DNA of 64,000 nt from assembly GCA_903939755.1 (NCBI GenBank), contig CAJAII010000015.1, positions 1-64,000 on the forward strand, in the 5' to 3' direction. The notes beneath the pieces are model-generated. The model was given only the letters and a program-made list of their open reading frames with translations. It was not told the DNA's origin and searched no databases. Shown piece after piece: positions 26,770 through 36,501 of this stretch; positions within the stretch are counted from its first letter, which is position 1; each line of letters opens with the position of its first letter. The stretch comes from an uncultured Flavobacteriales bacterium. GTDB taxonomy: Bacteria > Bacteroidota > Bacteroidia > Flavobacteriales_D > Crocinitomicaceae. Both the position numbers and the translations under genes were made by a program.

Positions 26770-27642
26770 TTGAGAATCCTACTTTTTGTTGTTATTATAT
26801 TATCGCAAGATAGTTTCGGGCAATTTATTTCTAATAATTCGGGTAGTGCTTTTTCAGACCAACCCTTTTTTAATCCGACTTTCATCCAAGCATTAAATAT
26901 CCAGCGCTTATCAGCAACCATTTCTATTAAGAAAAAAAATGATGCTATTCGGCTTACAACAGATGAATTAATTTACCATTTCGATACGGCGGGAAATATG
27001 ATTCAAATTGAACAAATAAAAAATAGTAATGGTAAATTCGAAACGACCAATCAATATTTCAACTATGATTCCTCCGCACGATTAATCGAAACGAAAAAAG
27101 TATGGGGAATTAATTGGCTCATTACCCATTTTAATTATGATTCATTGGGTCGCATACATGAGAAAATTGAATCATTAATACGCCGTGAAACACAAGAACT
27201 TCCCTCCATCATTAACTATGAAAGAATTGAATACATCCTATTAAAGGATGGCTGTCTAAAAAAATATTATGATGAACACAAACAGTTATTCAAAGAGCAG
27301 ACAATTATTTCGAGTGATCTTGATTTACTGGTAGAGACGGAAAAATGGAAAATGAATAGTCATGCTACCAGAAAAGAATATTTAATGGAATTTGGGCGAT
27401 TAGCCGCTATTACTTACTATCCTGAAAATATTGATCTGCCAATGGAACAAAATTGTTTTACCTACAACACCGATGGTGAATTAGAATCTAAAGAACAGCT
27501 AAAAGATGGTACGTTTATTAGCGAATGGCAACTACTTTATGACCCCAAAAGCAAAATAATCTCCGCCCTTATCAAACAAGATAAAGCATCGGGAACCATG
27601 GAGATTTTTCGTTTTAAGGAACAAAAATATTCCCCTAAATAA
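26770..27642 (+). CDS. Secreted protein with YD-like repeats, unknown function
   Basis: This 290-residue protein starts at TTG 26770, giving a short signal peptide (MRILLFVVIILSQDSFGQ). The mature region has weak RHS/YD-type repeats (YHFDTAGNMIQIEQ, FNYDSSARLIETKK, FNYDSLGRIHEKIE, FTYNTDGELESKEQ), which build beta-rich solenoids on cell surfaces. No lipobox and no clear T9SS C-terminal domain are seen. It begins seven bases after glyS and is probably co-transcribed with it. No specific function can be assigned. Confidence 0.6.
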   Translation: MRILLFVVIILSQDSFGQFISNNSGSAFSDQPFFNPTFIQALNIQRLSATISIKKKNDAIRLTTDELIYHFDTAGNMIQIEQIKNSNGKFETTNQYFNYDSSARLIETKKVWGINWLITHFNYDSLGRIHEKIESLIRRETQELPSIINYERIEYILLKDGCLKKYYDEHKQLFKEQTIISSDLDLLVETEKWKMNSHATRKEYLMEFGRLAAITYYPENIDLPMEQNCFTYNTDGELESKEQLKDGTFISEWQLLYDPKSKIISALIKQDKASGTMEIFRFKEQKYSPK

Positions 27643-27643
27643 A

Positions 27644-27754
27644 TCAACCTTTTCTTTTAAATAAATTGATCGCGAAAATAATCGCCACTACGGAAATTAA
27701 TCCCCCAAAAAAATAGAAAAAGATGGCCATTTCTGTGTTTGCTAGAATATACAT
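27644..27754 (-). CDS. Predicted 36-residue single-pass membrane protein
   Basis: ATG 27754 opens a 36-codon frame with an eight-residue polar start, one strong hydrophobic segment (MAIFFYFFGGLISVVAIIFAINLF) and a basic end (KRKG). The length, positive-inside charge and placement with its stop one base from the convergent gene stop argue for a real small protein. No promoter consensus was found upstream and I know no homologue. Subunits of respiratory complexes and small regulators of transporters look like this. Confidence 0.45.
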   Translation of the reverse strand: MYILANTEMAIFFYFFGGLISVVAIIFAINLFKRKG

Positions 27755-27917
27755 ATCTTTTAGTTTAGTCTTCTAAGCTATTGTATATTAATTGATTATA
27801 AAGAATAAATGAACATGTTCAATAGTTGAGTTATTTGACATCCTAATTGAATGAATATTGAAGGTATTGAGGAATAAATAATCATAGCTTACAATCAGTC
27901 AAACGAGGAGAATTGCT

Positions 27918-27925
27918 TATTTTTG
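27918..27925 (+). promoter_or_regulatory. -7 element TATTTTTG of aspS
   Basis: This is a perfect TAnnTTTG 14 bases before ATG 27940; it overlaps the alternative TTG frame start, supporting the ATG. Confidence 0.5.
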
Positions 27926-27939
27926 CTAAAAAAAAAGAA

Positions 27940-29685
27940 ATGTTTAGAACACACACCTGTGGTGAATTAACGATTAAAGAAGTAGGTAATACCGTTGAAT
28001 TATCGGGATGGGTCCAACGATCTAGGGATTTAGGAGGAATGACTTTTATTGACCTAAGAGATCGATACGGAATTACACAATTGACTTTTAATGCAGACCA
28101 AAATGCTGAATTAGCGGAACGGGCGAATAAATTGGGGCGGGAGTTTGTCATTCAGATAAGAGGAAAAGTAATTGAAAGAAGTAATAAAAATAAAAACATT
28201 CCAACCGGGGAGATTGAAATTATTGTTGATTTTTTGACCATATTAAATACGGCAAAACTCCCCCCATTTACGATTGAAGATGAAACCGATGGAGGAGATG
28301 AATTAAGGATGCAATACCGCTACTTGGACATAAGAAGAAATCCAGTCCGAGATAATTTGATATTACGACACAAAGTATCGTTGGAAATAAGAAATTACTT
28401 AGATAACAAAGGTTTTCTAGATGTAGAGACCCCCGTTCTAATCAAATCTACTCCTGAAGGCGCAAGAGATTTTGTTGTTCCAAGCAGAATGAATCAAGGG
28501 CTTTTTTATGCCTTACCGCAATCGCCACAAACCTTCAAACAATTATTAATGGTGTCAGGAATTGACCGGTATTACCAAATAGTAAAATGTTTCCGTGATG
28601 AAGATTTAAGAGCCGATAGACAACCGGAATTTACACAAATCGATTGCGAAATGGCTTTTGTTGAGCAAAACGATATACTTGACACCTTTGAAGGTTTAAT
28701 TAAACACGTCTTCAAAAAAGTTAAAAACATTGACTTTCCAGCCGCTTTTCCAAGAATATCCTACCAAGAAGCGATGGAACGTTTTGGTTCTGACAAACCT
28801 GATATTCGTTTCGAAATGGAATTTGTTGATTTTACTATAATGGCAAAGGGTAAAGGATTCCCAGTATTTGATGACGCTAATTCTGTACTTGCCATTAATG
28901 TTGCTGGTTGCGCAGATTACACAAGAAAGCAACTTGACGAATTAACAGAATGGGTGAAGCGTCCTCAGATTGGTGCCAAAGGATTAATCTATGCCAAATA
29001 TAATCTAGATGGAACCCTAAAATCGTCGGTTGATAAATTCTATGACGAAGCTGCATTAAAGGAATGGATGATGGCGGCCAAAGCCAAGCCTGGCGATCTA
29101 TTATTATTACTTTGCGGGGATCTTGAAAAAACCCGTAAACAACTAAGTGAATTACGCTTATACCTTGGAAATAGCTTAGGTTTAAGAGACCCTTCTATTT
29201 TTAAACCATTATGGGTAACCGATTTTCCATTGTTAGAATGGGATGAAGATAACAATCGTTTTCATGCGATGCATCATCCGTTTACGTCCCCAAAACCAGA
29301 AGATATGGACTTAATCGATACCGATCCTGGAAAAGTTAGAGCAAACGCCTATGACTTAGCGATGAACGGTGTTGAATTAGGTGGAGGCTCGATTCGAATT
29401 CATGACAAAGCGTTGCAATCAAGAATGTTCGATTTATTGGGATTCACAAAAGAGGAAGCGCAAGCACAATTCGGGTTTTTAATGACCGCCTTTGAATACG
29501 GTGCACCACCACACGGCGGCTTAGCTTTTGGCTTGGATCGATTAGTCGCTACATTAGGAGGTTCCGAATCCATTCGTGATTTCATAGCGTTTCCTAAAAA
29601 CAACAGTGGAAAAGATACCATGATTGATGCGCCTTCACCAATAAGCGCCGAACAATTAAAAGAATTAGGTGTTAAATTGACATGA
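27940..29685 (+). CDS. aspS: Aspartate--tRNA ligase
   Basis: The 581-residue bacterial-type AspRS charges tRNA-Asp. It has an N-terminal OB-fold anticodon domain ([26 protein letters not shown]), a class II core with motif 2 ([23 protein letters not shown]), an inserted GAD domain (~290-400) and motif 3 ([28 protein letters not shown]). ATG 27940 gives the standard N-terminus [10 protein letters not shown]. The last four bases overlap the DUF3050 gene. Confidence 0.97.
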   Translation: MFRTHTCGELTIKEVGNTVELSGWVQRSRDLGGMTFIDLRDRYGITQLTFNADQNAELAERANKLGREFVIQIRGKVIERSNKNKNIPTGEIEIIVDFLTILNTAKLPPFTIEDETDGGDELRMQYRYLDIRRNPVRDNLILRHKVSLEIRNYLDNKGFLDVETPVLIKSTPEGARDFVVPSRMNQGLFYALPQSPQTFKQLLMVSGIDRYYQIVKCFRDEDLRADRQPEFTQIDCEMAFVEQNDILDTFEGLIKHVFKKVKNIDFPAAFPRISYQEAMERFGSDKPDIRFEMEFVDFTIMAKGKGFPVFDDANSVLAINVAGCADYTRKQLDELTEWVKRPQIGAKGLIYAKYNLDGTLKSSVDKFYDEAALKEWMMAAKAKPGDLLLLLCGDLEKTRKQLSELRLYLGNSLGLRDPSIFKPLWVTDFPLLEWDEDNNRFHAMHHPFTSPKPEDMDLIDTDPGKVRANAYDLAMNGVELGGGSIRIHDKALQSRMFDLLGFTKEEAQAQFGFLMTAFEYGAPPHGGLAFGLDRLVATLGGSESIRDFIAFPKNNSGKDTMIDAPSPISAEQLKELGVKLT

Positions 29686-30455
29686 ATCAAAAAATAAGTA
29701 AACTTTCAGAAGCTATTGCGCCATTGCGACAAGAATTGCTTCAACATCCGTTGTATACAAAACTCGATACGCATACATCTCTCCAGCTTTTCATGGAGCA
29801 ACACACCTATGCTGTTTGGGATTTTATGAGTTTATTGAAAGCATTGCAAAGAGGTTTGACCTGTGTAACATTGCCATGGGTTCCAACAGGAAGTCCCTCT
29901 ACCCGACGATTAATTAATGAAATTGTTTTGGGAGAAGAAAGTGATATCGATTCTAACAACATACCGGCAAGTCACTTTGAATTATACATACAAGCGATGG
30001 AGGGGCTGGGTGCTGAAACTAAACCTATATTAGATTTTGTCGCTAACATTTCGAAAGGCCAGGAAATTACCTCATCGTTTGATCTAAACAAAGTAAATTC
30101 AGAAACTAAGGAATTCGTTGATTTCACGTTCCGAATTATTGAAGCAGGAAAACTTCATGAAATTGCCGCCGTTTTTACTTTTGGGAGGGAAGATTTAATT
30201 CCTGACATGTTCATCGAAATTGTAAAAGGAATGGAGAATAAAGAGGGCGTATCCACTTCTCGTCTTATTTATTACCTAGAGCGACATATCGAAATTGATG
30301 GTGGCGAACATGGTCCTTTGTCACTTCAAATGATAGATGAATTATGTGGAGATGATGCCGTTAAATGGGAAGAGGCTACGAGCGTTTCATCGCAAGCACT
30401 AAAGATGCGCATTAATTTGTGGAATGGCATTCTAAAACAAATCGATAAAAACTAA
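29682..30455 (+). CDS. DUF3050 family protein (haem-oxygenase-like fold)
   Basis: The 257-residue soluble protein matches DUF3050: [31 protein letters not shown] and the C-terminal [18 protein letters not shown]. The conserved His/Glu pattern ([23 protein letters not shown]) is that of haem-oxygenase-like diiron oxidases, where two helices supply the metal ligands; enzymatic activity is inferred. It overlaps aspS by four bases (ATGA), so it is translationally coupled to it. The substrate is unknown. Confidence 0.8.
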   Translation: MNQKISKLSEAIAPLRQELLQHPLYTKLDTHTSLQLFMEQHTYAVWDFMSLLKALQRGLTCVTLPWVPTGSPSTRRLINEIVLGEESDIDSNNIPASHFELYIQAMEGLGAETKPILDFVANISKGQEITSSFDLNKVNSETKEFVDFTFRIIEAGKLHEIAAVFTFGREDLIPDMFIEIVKGMENKEGVSTSRLIYYLERHIEIDGGEHGPLSLQMIDELCGDDAVKWEEATSVSSQALKMRINLWNGILKQIDKN

Positions 30456-30528
30456 TTTTTAAGGTTTCTTTTTTTTATAGGACAATACTGTTCTAAAACA
30501 TCTTTTCTTTTAATTTAAAAATTCACCC

Positions 30529-30536
30529 TATATTTG
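30529..30536 (+). promoter_or_regulatory. -7 element TATATTTG of the DUF6922/AbiEii pair
   Basis: This is a perfect TAnnTTTG four bases before ATG 30541, predicting a leaderless mRNA for the antitoxin-like gene. Confidence 0.55.
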
Positions 30537-30540
30537 ATTG

Positions 30541-30843
30541 ATGCAGGAAGATGTTAAACATAGTTTAAGCAAATCACTTTTTTGGGATGTTAATTTTGAG
30601 GATCTTGATTCTCAAACTCATTCACTATTTATTACAGAGCGCGTTCTTACAAGGGGAACGTTAGTTGATTTTAAAGTTCTAAAAAACTATTTTGGAATAG
30701 AAAAATTAAAAGCTATCATCGTAGAAATAAAAAATCTTGACGAAAGAACATTAAGTTTTTGTTCTGTATATTTTTCTATTCCTAAAATAAATTTTAGATG
30801 TTACAATCTCAAACAGTCGAATCTAACACACTGGAATTATTAA
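30541..30843 (+). CDS. DUF6922 domain protein, probable antitoxin
   Basis: This 100-residue protein matches DUF6922 (SLFWDVNFEDLDSQTHSLFITERVLTRGTLVDFKVLKNYFG). Such genes sit directly before AbiEii/AbiGii nucleotidyltransferase toxin genes in Bacteroidota, as here, with a 46-base overlap. By analogy with AbiEi it may repress the operon and neutralise the toxin. ATG 30541 is preferred over TTG 30538 because of the -7 spacing. The C-terminal ~15 residues are encoded within the overlap. Confidence 0.72.
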   Translation: MQEDVKHSLSKSLFWDVNFEDLDSQTHSLFITERVLTRGTLVDFKVLKNYFGIEKLKAIIVEIKNLDERTLSFCSVYFSIPKINFRCYNLKQSNLTHWNY

Positions 30844-31409
30844 AGTCTTTGATGCAAAAAGAATATTTAGATTCTTTTGTACTGGTGGGCGGAACGGCTT
30901 TAGCATTGCAGTTAGGAAATAGGGAATCTATTGATTTGGATTTGTTTTCAAACACTGATTTTGCGTCAAACGACCTTTTGACATCCTTGTTGAAGGATTA
31001 TCAAATTGTAGTAAATAATCAACTTTCACAAACGCTAATTACAACAATTAATCACGTTAAAGTTGACTTTATAAAGTTTCATTATCCGTTTATTAGGCCT
31101 TTTTTAGTAATTGAAAATATTCGAATGGCTTCCCTTGAAGACATTGCTGCCATGAAGTTAGATGCTATAACAGGTAGAGGGAGCAAAAAAGATTTTTATG
31201 ATTTATTCTTCCTTTTGCAACACTATTCAATAGATGAATTGTTTTCCTTTTACACCGAAAAATATCCCCATCAAACTACTTTTCATGTAGCAAGAAGTCT
31301 TACTTATTTTGATGATGCCGATATACAACCAAGCCCAATTGTTTTTGACAAAACTATTACATGGGAAACGGTTAAGAAGAAAATAATAAGTGTAATACAA
31401 TCCTTATGA
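30798..31409 (+). CDS. AbiEii/AbiGii-type nucleotidyltransferase toxin
   Basis: The 203-residue protein carries the minimal nucleotidyltransferase motif: GGTALALQLG followed by an acidic pair in SIDLDLF (~30-49), and a downstream MASLEDIAAMKLDAITGRGSKKDFYDLFFLL segment typical of AbiEii-family toxins. Known members modify tRNA ends and block translation, aborting phage infection; that role is inferred. It is encoded with its putative antitoxin in a two-gene operon placed between housekeeping genes, with no transposase or att site nearby. Confidence 0.82.
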   Translation: MLQSQTVESNTLELLKSLMQKEYLDSFVLVGGTALALQLGNRESIDLDLFSNTDFASNDLLTSLLKDYQIVVNNQLSQTLITTINHVKVDFIKFHYPFIRPFLVIENIRMASLEDIAAMKLDAITGRGSKKDFYDLFFLLQHYSIDELFSFYTEKYPHQTTFHVARSLTYFDDADIQPSPIVFDKTITWETVKKKIISVIQSL

Positions 31410-31421
31410 TTGAACGGAAAA

Positions 31422-33320
31422 CTATTTCGTTTTATTCCGTTTTTCTTCAAGCCAAGTTGGCACTTTGGAAGGTGACTTTTCAGGGGAATTTCCTAATAAT
31501 TTTTCGATCAAATCAGGTCGTTTAGCTTTTTCCAATCGCTGTTTAATCCACCCTTGGTTTTCACGTTTATACCAAAAGAAAAAACGATTTTGATTGATTT
31601 TCTCTTCTTTTGTTTTGACAGTTTTGATTGGCTTTAAGGTATACGGGTGAACCCCTGTGTAATAAATCACCTCAGCAACGGTCATTGGTGTAGGTGTAAA
31701 ATCCTGCACTTGTTCCAATTGAAAACCCATGTCTTTCGTTTCTGCTGCCAAATTTGCCATATCTTCTTCTTCGCAGCCAGGATGAGAAGAAATAAAATAA
31801 GGGATAAGTTGCTGCTTAAGCCCATGCTTTTCCGAAATCTTATCGTATTTCTCCTTGAATTTATGGAAATACTTAAACGATGGTTTGCGCATTACCCGTA
31901 ATGTAGCATCAGATGTATGTTCTGGCGCGACCTTTAAACGTCCGCTAACATGGCGTGTAATCACTTGTTCAATGTACTCGTCGTGATTTCCATCCTCATT
32001 GTTTTTATTGAAATCATCCACCAATAGATCGTAGCGAATTCCAGATCCCACAAATGCCTTTTTCACCTTTGGATGTGCATCCACTTTGCGATACAATTCC
32101 GTCATTGGTTTATGAGAGGTGTCCAAATTATTACAAATTACAGGATGGATACAACTTGGTGAAGTACAACGTGCACAAATTGCCTCGTCTTTCCCTTTCA
32201 TTTTATACATGTTTGCCGAAGGACCACCTAAATCAGAAATGTATCCACGAAATTCTGGATGCGCAACTACCTCCTCCACTTCCGCCAAAATCGATTTTTC
32301 ACTTCTTGAAGCAATAAACTTTCCTTGATGCGCAGAAATGGTACAAAAACTACACCCACCAAAACAGCCTCTGTGCATATTAATAGAAAACTTAATCATG
32401 TCGTAGGCTGGAATAGCACCACGTTTCTTATATTTTGGATGTGGCAAGCGCGTATAAGGCAAATCAAAAGAGCGATCTATTTCATTTTCCTCCATTGTTT
32501 TATATGGAGGATTAACGACTAAAATTTCATCGCCTACCACCTGAGTAATTCGATTTGCTTCCCATTTATTGGATTCAACTTCTACAATTTTAAAGTTCGC
32601 CGCATATCTTATTTTATCTTCAAGACATACTTCATGACTTGCTAATTCAACCGTTTCCCAATTTTTATTTTTGGGCAAAGAAAGTGCTTTATCTTGCAAG
32701 AATGCCACTTGTTTTAAGGTTTTTGCTTGCTCAAAAGGAACCCCTTTTTTTAGAAGCCGTAATAATTCTCGCAAGGGTTGATCCCCCATTCCATAAACCA
32801 ATAAATCGGCTTTTGAATCCACCAATATACTAGGCATTAATTCATCTTTCCAATAATCATAATGGGTAACCCTACGTAAAGAAGATTCGATTCCACCAAG
32901 AACTACGGGGACATCTGGATACAACTCTTTCAAAATATTCGAATAAACAATTGATGCGTAATCGGGTCTAAATCCTGCCTCGCCACCCGGCGTGTACGCA
33001 TCCGTAGAGCGCAAACGCTTATTTGCGGTGTAGTGATTGACCATTGAATCCATACAGCCAGCTGTAACGCCAAAAAACAAACGTGGTTTTCCTAATTTCT
33101 TAAAATCTCTTAGGTCATCTTTCCAATTTGGTTGAGCAACAATTCCAATCCGCAACCCTTCATCTTCAATGATCCGACTCACCACCGCTGTTCCAAAAGC
33201 AGGATGGTCCACGTAGGCATCTCCAGAAATTAAAATGACATCAAATTCTTCCCAAGCTCTTTTCTGAGCTTCTTTTAAAGACATTGGAATCCAATCCGAA
33301 ATAGGGCGTTCATTAAGCAT
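31422..33320 (-). CDS. YgiQ family radical SAM protein
   Basis: The 632-residue protein belongs to the YgiQ group: N-terminal LNERPISDWIPMSLKEAQKRAWEEFDVILISGDAYVDHPAFG, a B12-binding-like region, and the radical SAM cluster motif MHRGCFGGCSFCTIS (~315-329), which binds a 4Fe-4S cluster and S-adenosylmethionine. A second Cys group (CARCTSPSCIHPVICNN, ~383-399) may hold another cluster. Its reaction is not established to my knowledge. It is monocistronic with its own promoter at 33325-33332. Confidence 0.93.
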   Translation of the reverse strand: MLNERPISDWIPMSLKEAQKRAWEEFDVILISGDAYVDHPAFGTAVVSRIIEDEGLRIGIVAQPNWKDDLRDFKKLGKPRLFFGVTAGCMDSMVNHYTANKRLRSTDAYTPGGEAGFRPDYASIVYSNILKELYPDVPVVLGGIESSLRRVTHYDYWKDELMPSILVDSKADLLVYGMGDQPLRELLRLLKKGVPFEQAKTLKQVAFLQDKALSLPKNKNWETVELASHEVCLEDKIRYAANFKIVEVESNKWEANRITQVVGDEILVVNPPYKTMEENEIDRSFDLPYTRLPHPKYKKRGAIPAYDMIKFSINMHRGCFGGCSFCTISAHQGKFIASRSEKSILAEVEEVVAHPEFRGYISDLGGPSANMYKMKGKDEAICARCTSPSCIHPVICNNLDTSHKPMTELYRKVDAHPKVKKAFVGSGIRYDLLVDDFNKNNEDGNHDEYIEQVITRHVSGRLKVAPEHTSDATLRVMRKPSFKYFHKFKEKYDKISEKHGLKQQLIPYFISSHPGCEEEDMANLAAETKDMGFQLEQVQDFTPTPMTVAEVIYYTGVHPYTLKPIKTVKTKEEKINQNRFFFWYKRENQGWIKQRLEKAKRPDLIEKLLGNSPEKSPSKVPTWLEEKRNKTK

Positions 33321-33324
33321 GGTA

Positions 33325-33332
33325 CAAAAATA
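33325..33332 (-). promoter_or_regulatory. -7 element TATTTTTG of the YgiQ gene
   Basis: This is a perfect TAnnTTTG on the minus strand, four bases before ATG 33320, predicting a leaderless mRNA. Confidence 0.6.
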
Positions 33333-33401
33333 CGCAAAGCGAATAGCAAATCTTGCTTATGCACACCAAACCAATGAAATTTTTAACGAATCGGTGAAAA
33401 A

Positions 33402-34745
33402 TTATTCCCCTATGTTAACATTCACCGATTGTTGCTTATCGCCTTCACCAATGTAAAGAATATATTGACCATTATACAAGGTGCTCACATCAAAATAAGC
33501 GATCGTACTTCCTTGAAATATTGTTTTTGAATCGATCAATTTACCATTTAAATCAACTAGTTGCAAGGCAACATCTGTTTTGATTAAATCACTTAGTTGC
33601 ACCATAAGTACATCATTGCTTGGATTTGGAAAAACCTTTACATCAACAGGTGTGTTTTCAGAAAGGGTGTTACTTGGATTATACACCGTTACCGTTTCCG
33701 TAATCGAGGTTACTTTGGCGCCTGTTTTTGTACCATAAAAAGTGGGGCCAACTACATAAGGATAGGCAGAGTTCCAATTTGCATCAACCGTTGCAAAGTA
33801 GCAATAGATCCCATTTGGATATTCTGGCGTAACGCAAAAACGCCCGTTGTGAACATCTAAATAATCTTGCCCTGCGTTTGATATGTACTCATAATCTTCT
33901 CGAAAATAACCCAACGGGTAGGTAACTGAAACAGGTGGGCCAGCTGTTACAGCAGTTCCGTTGGAATAGGTAGTTCTTGTGCTGATATTTCTCAATTGAT
34001 AACTCGATTTCATTCGTGTGATGCCGCCCGTTCCGTCTGTATTTGCATAGCCATATGCACCATAGATAGGGAAACCATCATAAGCATAACCAATTAAGGG
34101 TGAATGTTGCGTGGCATTGATTAAATACAAGCCATCAGCGGCATAAATATCACAAATATTAGAAATAACAGTAAGGTCTAAATTGAAGGCGCTTGGATTT
34201 TGATGATGGTGATAATTTCCCATTGCCGGGTGTCCTTTTGCACAATCGAAGCCCGCTTTTTCTGCAGGAATTGCATCTCTATTCCAGACGCCATCTCCCA
34301 TTCCGCCTAAAGGTCCACCAGCAACTGAATTGGTAGAATTCTTCCAAGAGACGCCGTCTCGGTAATCAAATAATGCCACACCGTTAATAAAAATTCCAAT
34401 GTTTCCTCCATTAGTGTTTGTTGGATTTCCGGTATTTTGAACTGGATTCAAAGAAATCTTAAATATGGCATTTTGACTCGTTGCAAGCGATGTATTCCCA
34501 TCTAAAAACGGCCCTGTTATGTAAGAAGGTATTCCTTTTGTTGATACGTAAACCCAATTAGTTGAATATTGAACCGTTTGAACATTTGCCGCAACCGCAT
34601 CAACAATAGGCGTCGGATTACCACTTACATAATGCCTCCCAGTTAAGCCAGAAGTATTAATTAACCAAGCACTAATTGCAGGATTCGTTTGTGCAACCGC
34701 TGATAGTGTTGCAGCTAAAAAGATTGATAAGGTAATTTTTTTCAT
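33402..34745 (-). CDS. YHYH-domain secreted protein with T9SS sorting domain
   Basis: The 447-residue protein has a signal peptide (~1-19, ending AVAQ), a YHYH domain (~60-345) with the His-rich HPAMGNYHHHQNP loop and DGFPIYGAYGY, and a type A T9SS domain (~370-447, VKVFPNPSNDVLMVQL, YNGQYILYI). The clustered histidines suggest metal binding. The gene is last in the row ECF sigma, membrane protein, sensor-like protein, MbnP, MbnH, 59 bases after the MbnH stop, so it is a probable metal-handling protein delivered to the surface. The function of YHYH domains is not established. Confidence 0.82.
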   Translation of the reverse strand: MKKITLSIFLAATLSAVAQTNPAISAWLINTSGLTGRHYVSGNPTPIVDAVAANVQTVQYSTNWVYVSTKGIPSYITGPFLDGNTSLATSQNAIFKISLNPVQNTGNPTNTNGGNIGIFINGVALFDYRDGVSWKNSTNSVAGGPLGGMGDGVWNRDAIPAEKAGFDCAKGHPAMGNYHHHQNPSAFNLDLTVISNICDIYAADGLYLINATQHSPLIGYAYDGFPIYGAYGYANTDGTGGITRMKSSYQLRNISTRTTYSNGTAVTAGPPVSVTYPLGYFREDYEYISNAGQDYLDVHNGRFCVTPEYPNGIYCYFATVDANWNSAYPYVVGPTFYGTKTGAKVTSITETVTVYNPSNTLSENTPVDVKVFPNPSNDVLMVQLSDLIKTDVALQLVDLNGKLIDSKTIFQGSTIAYFDVSTLYNGQYILYIGEGDKQQSVNVNIGE

Positions 34746-34804
34746 GTGTAAACTTTTTGTTTGATAATTAGATGTCGTTTTTTGAATAATCTTGCGGTTT
34801 AAAA

Positions 34805-35836
34805 TTACTTAAGCGTTGCATATTTAAATCTTTCATCGAATAAAAATGTTTTATCCGTTAGTGTTTTTAAAAATGCCAATAAATCTTTTTGTTCGTTATC
34901 TGAAAGTCTGACGGGATTTTTTCTTAATTCTTTACTTAGTAATGGATTTGAATAATCTAAAAGCGTATAATGTTTAATCACATCCTTCAGTTTTGAGATG
35001 CGTCCATCATGCATGTATGGGAAGCTATATTCAATGTTGCGAAGTGTTGGTACCATAAAAAGTAATGAATCACGTTTGTTACCAGTTATTGTCATTCTTC
35101 CAAAATCCAATAATTCAGGATGAAGAGGCAGTCCATTGGATTTAAAATCATCCCCACCAAAAAACGGCGGCTTATGACATGAAGCACAGAATTTCGTAAA
35201 CAAAACCATTCCTTTAGATTCCTGATCGGTAAAAACTTGATCATCTTCCGCCCTCATTACTTTATCGTATTTAGAATTAGCTGAAACAAGAGACACGGTA
35301 AATTGTGCAAGTGCCTTAACCAAATGAAAAGGTCGAATATCAGTGGTGCCAAAAGTGCGTTTAAATGCCGCCGAATAGATGGGAGAGCGATCCAAGCGAT
35401 ATAGCAAGGAGTCCAAGCGCATATCCATTTCGGCAACATGCGTGATGGGATTAATCGCCTGAGCATTTAAATTTAACACGCCGCCGTCCCAATGAAACAA
35501 TTTTCGCCACGCTAAATTCGCTAAACCGGGAGCGTTACGTTTACCAATTCGACCATCAATGCCGTGGCTTGTTGGGTGATCCACATGTGCAAAAGCAGTA
35601 AATTGCAAATGACAAGAAGCACATGAAATGGTTGAATCTCTTGATAGAATTGGGTCATAAAACAAAGCCCTTCCTAGTTCAAATTTGTCTCCATCCAATG
35701 GGTTTCCTTTAAAATCATAACTAGGTTTCGGCCATGCTTTAGGCTGGTAAAAAGGGGAAGGAATAAGTTCTTTCAGCGTAAAGGAACATACACAACAACA
35801 AAAAAAAGCGAACAATAAGAAACGAGAACCCTTCAT
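34805..35836 (-). CDS. Di-haem MauG/cytochrome c peroxidase family protein (MbnH-like)
   Basis: The 343-residue exported protein has two haem c motifs, CASCH at 72-76 and CASCH near 216-220, and the family segment KRNAPGLANLAWRKLFHWDGG. Lone peroxidases and MauG/MbnH enzymes share this fold; position right after an mbnP gene favours MbnH, which oxidises a tryptophan of MbnP to kynurenine to make a copper site. The N-terminus has a hydrophobic segment with four cysteines (CCCVC, 13-17), one of which could be lipidated. It starts 8 bases after MbnP. Confidence 0.85.
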   Translation of the reverse strand: MKGSRFLLFAFFCCCVCSFTLKELIPSPFYQPKAWPKPSYDFKGNPLDGDKFELGRALFYDPILSRDSTISCASCHLQFTAFAHVDHPTSHGIDGRIGKRNAPGLANLAWRKLFHWDGGVLNLNAQAINPITHVAEMDMRLDSLLYRLDRSPIYSAAFKRTFGTTDIRPFHLVKALAQFTVSLVSANSKYDKVMRAEDDQVFTDQESKGMVLFTKFCASCHKPPFFGGDDFKSNGLPLHPELLDFGRMTITGNKRDSLLFMVPTLRNIEYSFPYMHDGRISKLKDVIKHYTLLDYSNPLLSKELRKNPVRLSDNEQKDLLAFLKTLTDKTFLFDERFKYATLK

Positions 35837-35844
35837 ACCCTTTT

Positions 35845-36501
35845 TTAATTAAAACATGCCGCTAGGCCCTGCGAAATTAAAAAGGCTTCTTTACCTGGCA
35901 ACATTAAATGATGTGTTTTTTTTAAAGAAATGACATCCGGAAAAAGCAAGCTCAATTCAAATTGGATATATGAATCAAGAAGATCTACTTGTACCTGTTG
36001 AGCACTTGCATAGGGAAATCGATAGCCACCTAGGTGAAATTCAAAATCATGCGTTTTTGTTAAAACCAAACTGCTTTTTCCTGCCAATTTCAAGTTGACA
36101 TAACCCGTATTCCACGCCCAATACATCCCAAGTAAAGGATCGTAGGCGTTTTCCAATTCTCCAGATACATTTTTACTACTGTCTAATCCTAGCGTAAATG
36201 AAACGTCGTCATAGTTAGAAATTTCTAAATTTTTAAAAAAAACATGCGTGGATGAATCGGCTAAATCATAAAAAATTAAGGTGTCAATATTAATGGTATT
36301 GCCACTATTTTTTTCTATAAATCGGAAATCCGAAAGATACATTTTAAGGGTAGAAAAACTAATGGAATCCTTGTTTTCGGTTAAATACACCTGTTCTAAC
36401 TCGAGGGCTTTATTATCCCAAGACGGTATGATTCTAAGTTGCCCATAGCAAGTTAAGGAGAAGAAAAAAGAAACGATAAAAAGTGGTGAAACTACTTTCA
36501 T
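35845..36501 (-). CDS. MbnP-like copper-binding protein
   Basis: The 218-residue exported protein (signal ~1-20, ending CYGQ) matches the MbnP family, formerly uncharacterised: the DPLLGMYWAWNTGYVNLKL segment (~121-139) with W128 and W130, and FHLGGYRFPYA (~155-166). In the methanobactin-associated prototype a tryptophan is oxidised by the partner MbnH and the product binds copper. Here the partner follows directly. No methanobactin genes are visible, so the copper role is by family. It overlaps the upstream gene by four bases. Confidence 0.8.
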   Translation of the reverse strand: MKVVSPLFIVSFFFSLTCYGQLRIIPSWDNKALELEQVYLTENKDSISFSTLKMYLSDFRFIEKNSGNTINIDTLIFYDLADSSTHVFFKNLEISNYDDVSFTLGLDSSKNVSGELENAYDPLLGMYWAWNTGYVNLKLAGKSSLVLTKTHDFEFHLGGYRFPYASAQQVQVDLLDSYIQFELSLLFPDVISLKKTHHLMLPGKEAFLISQGLAACFN

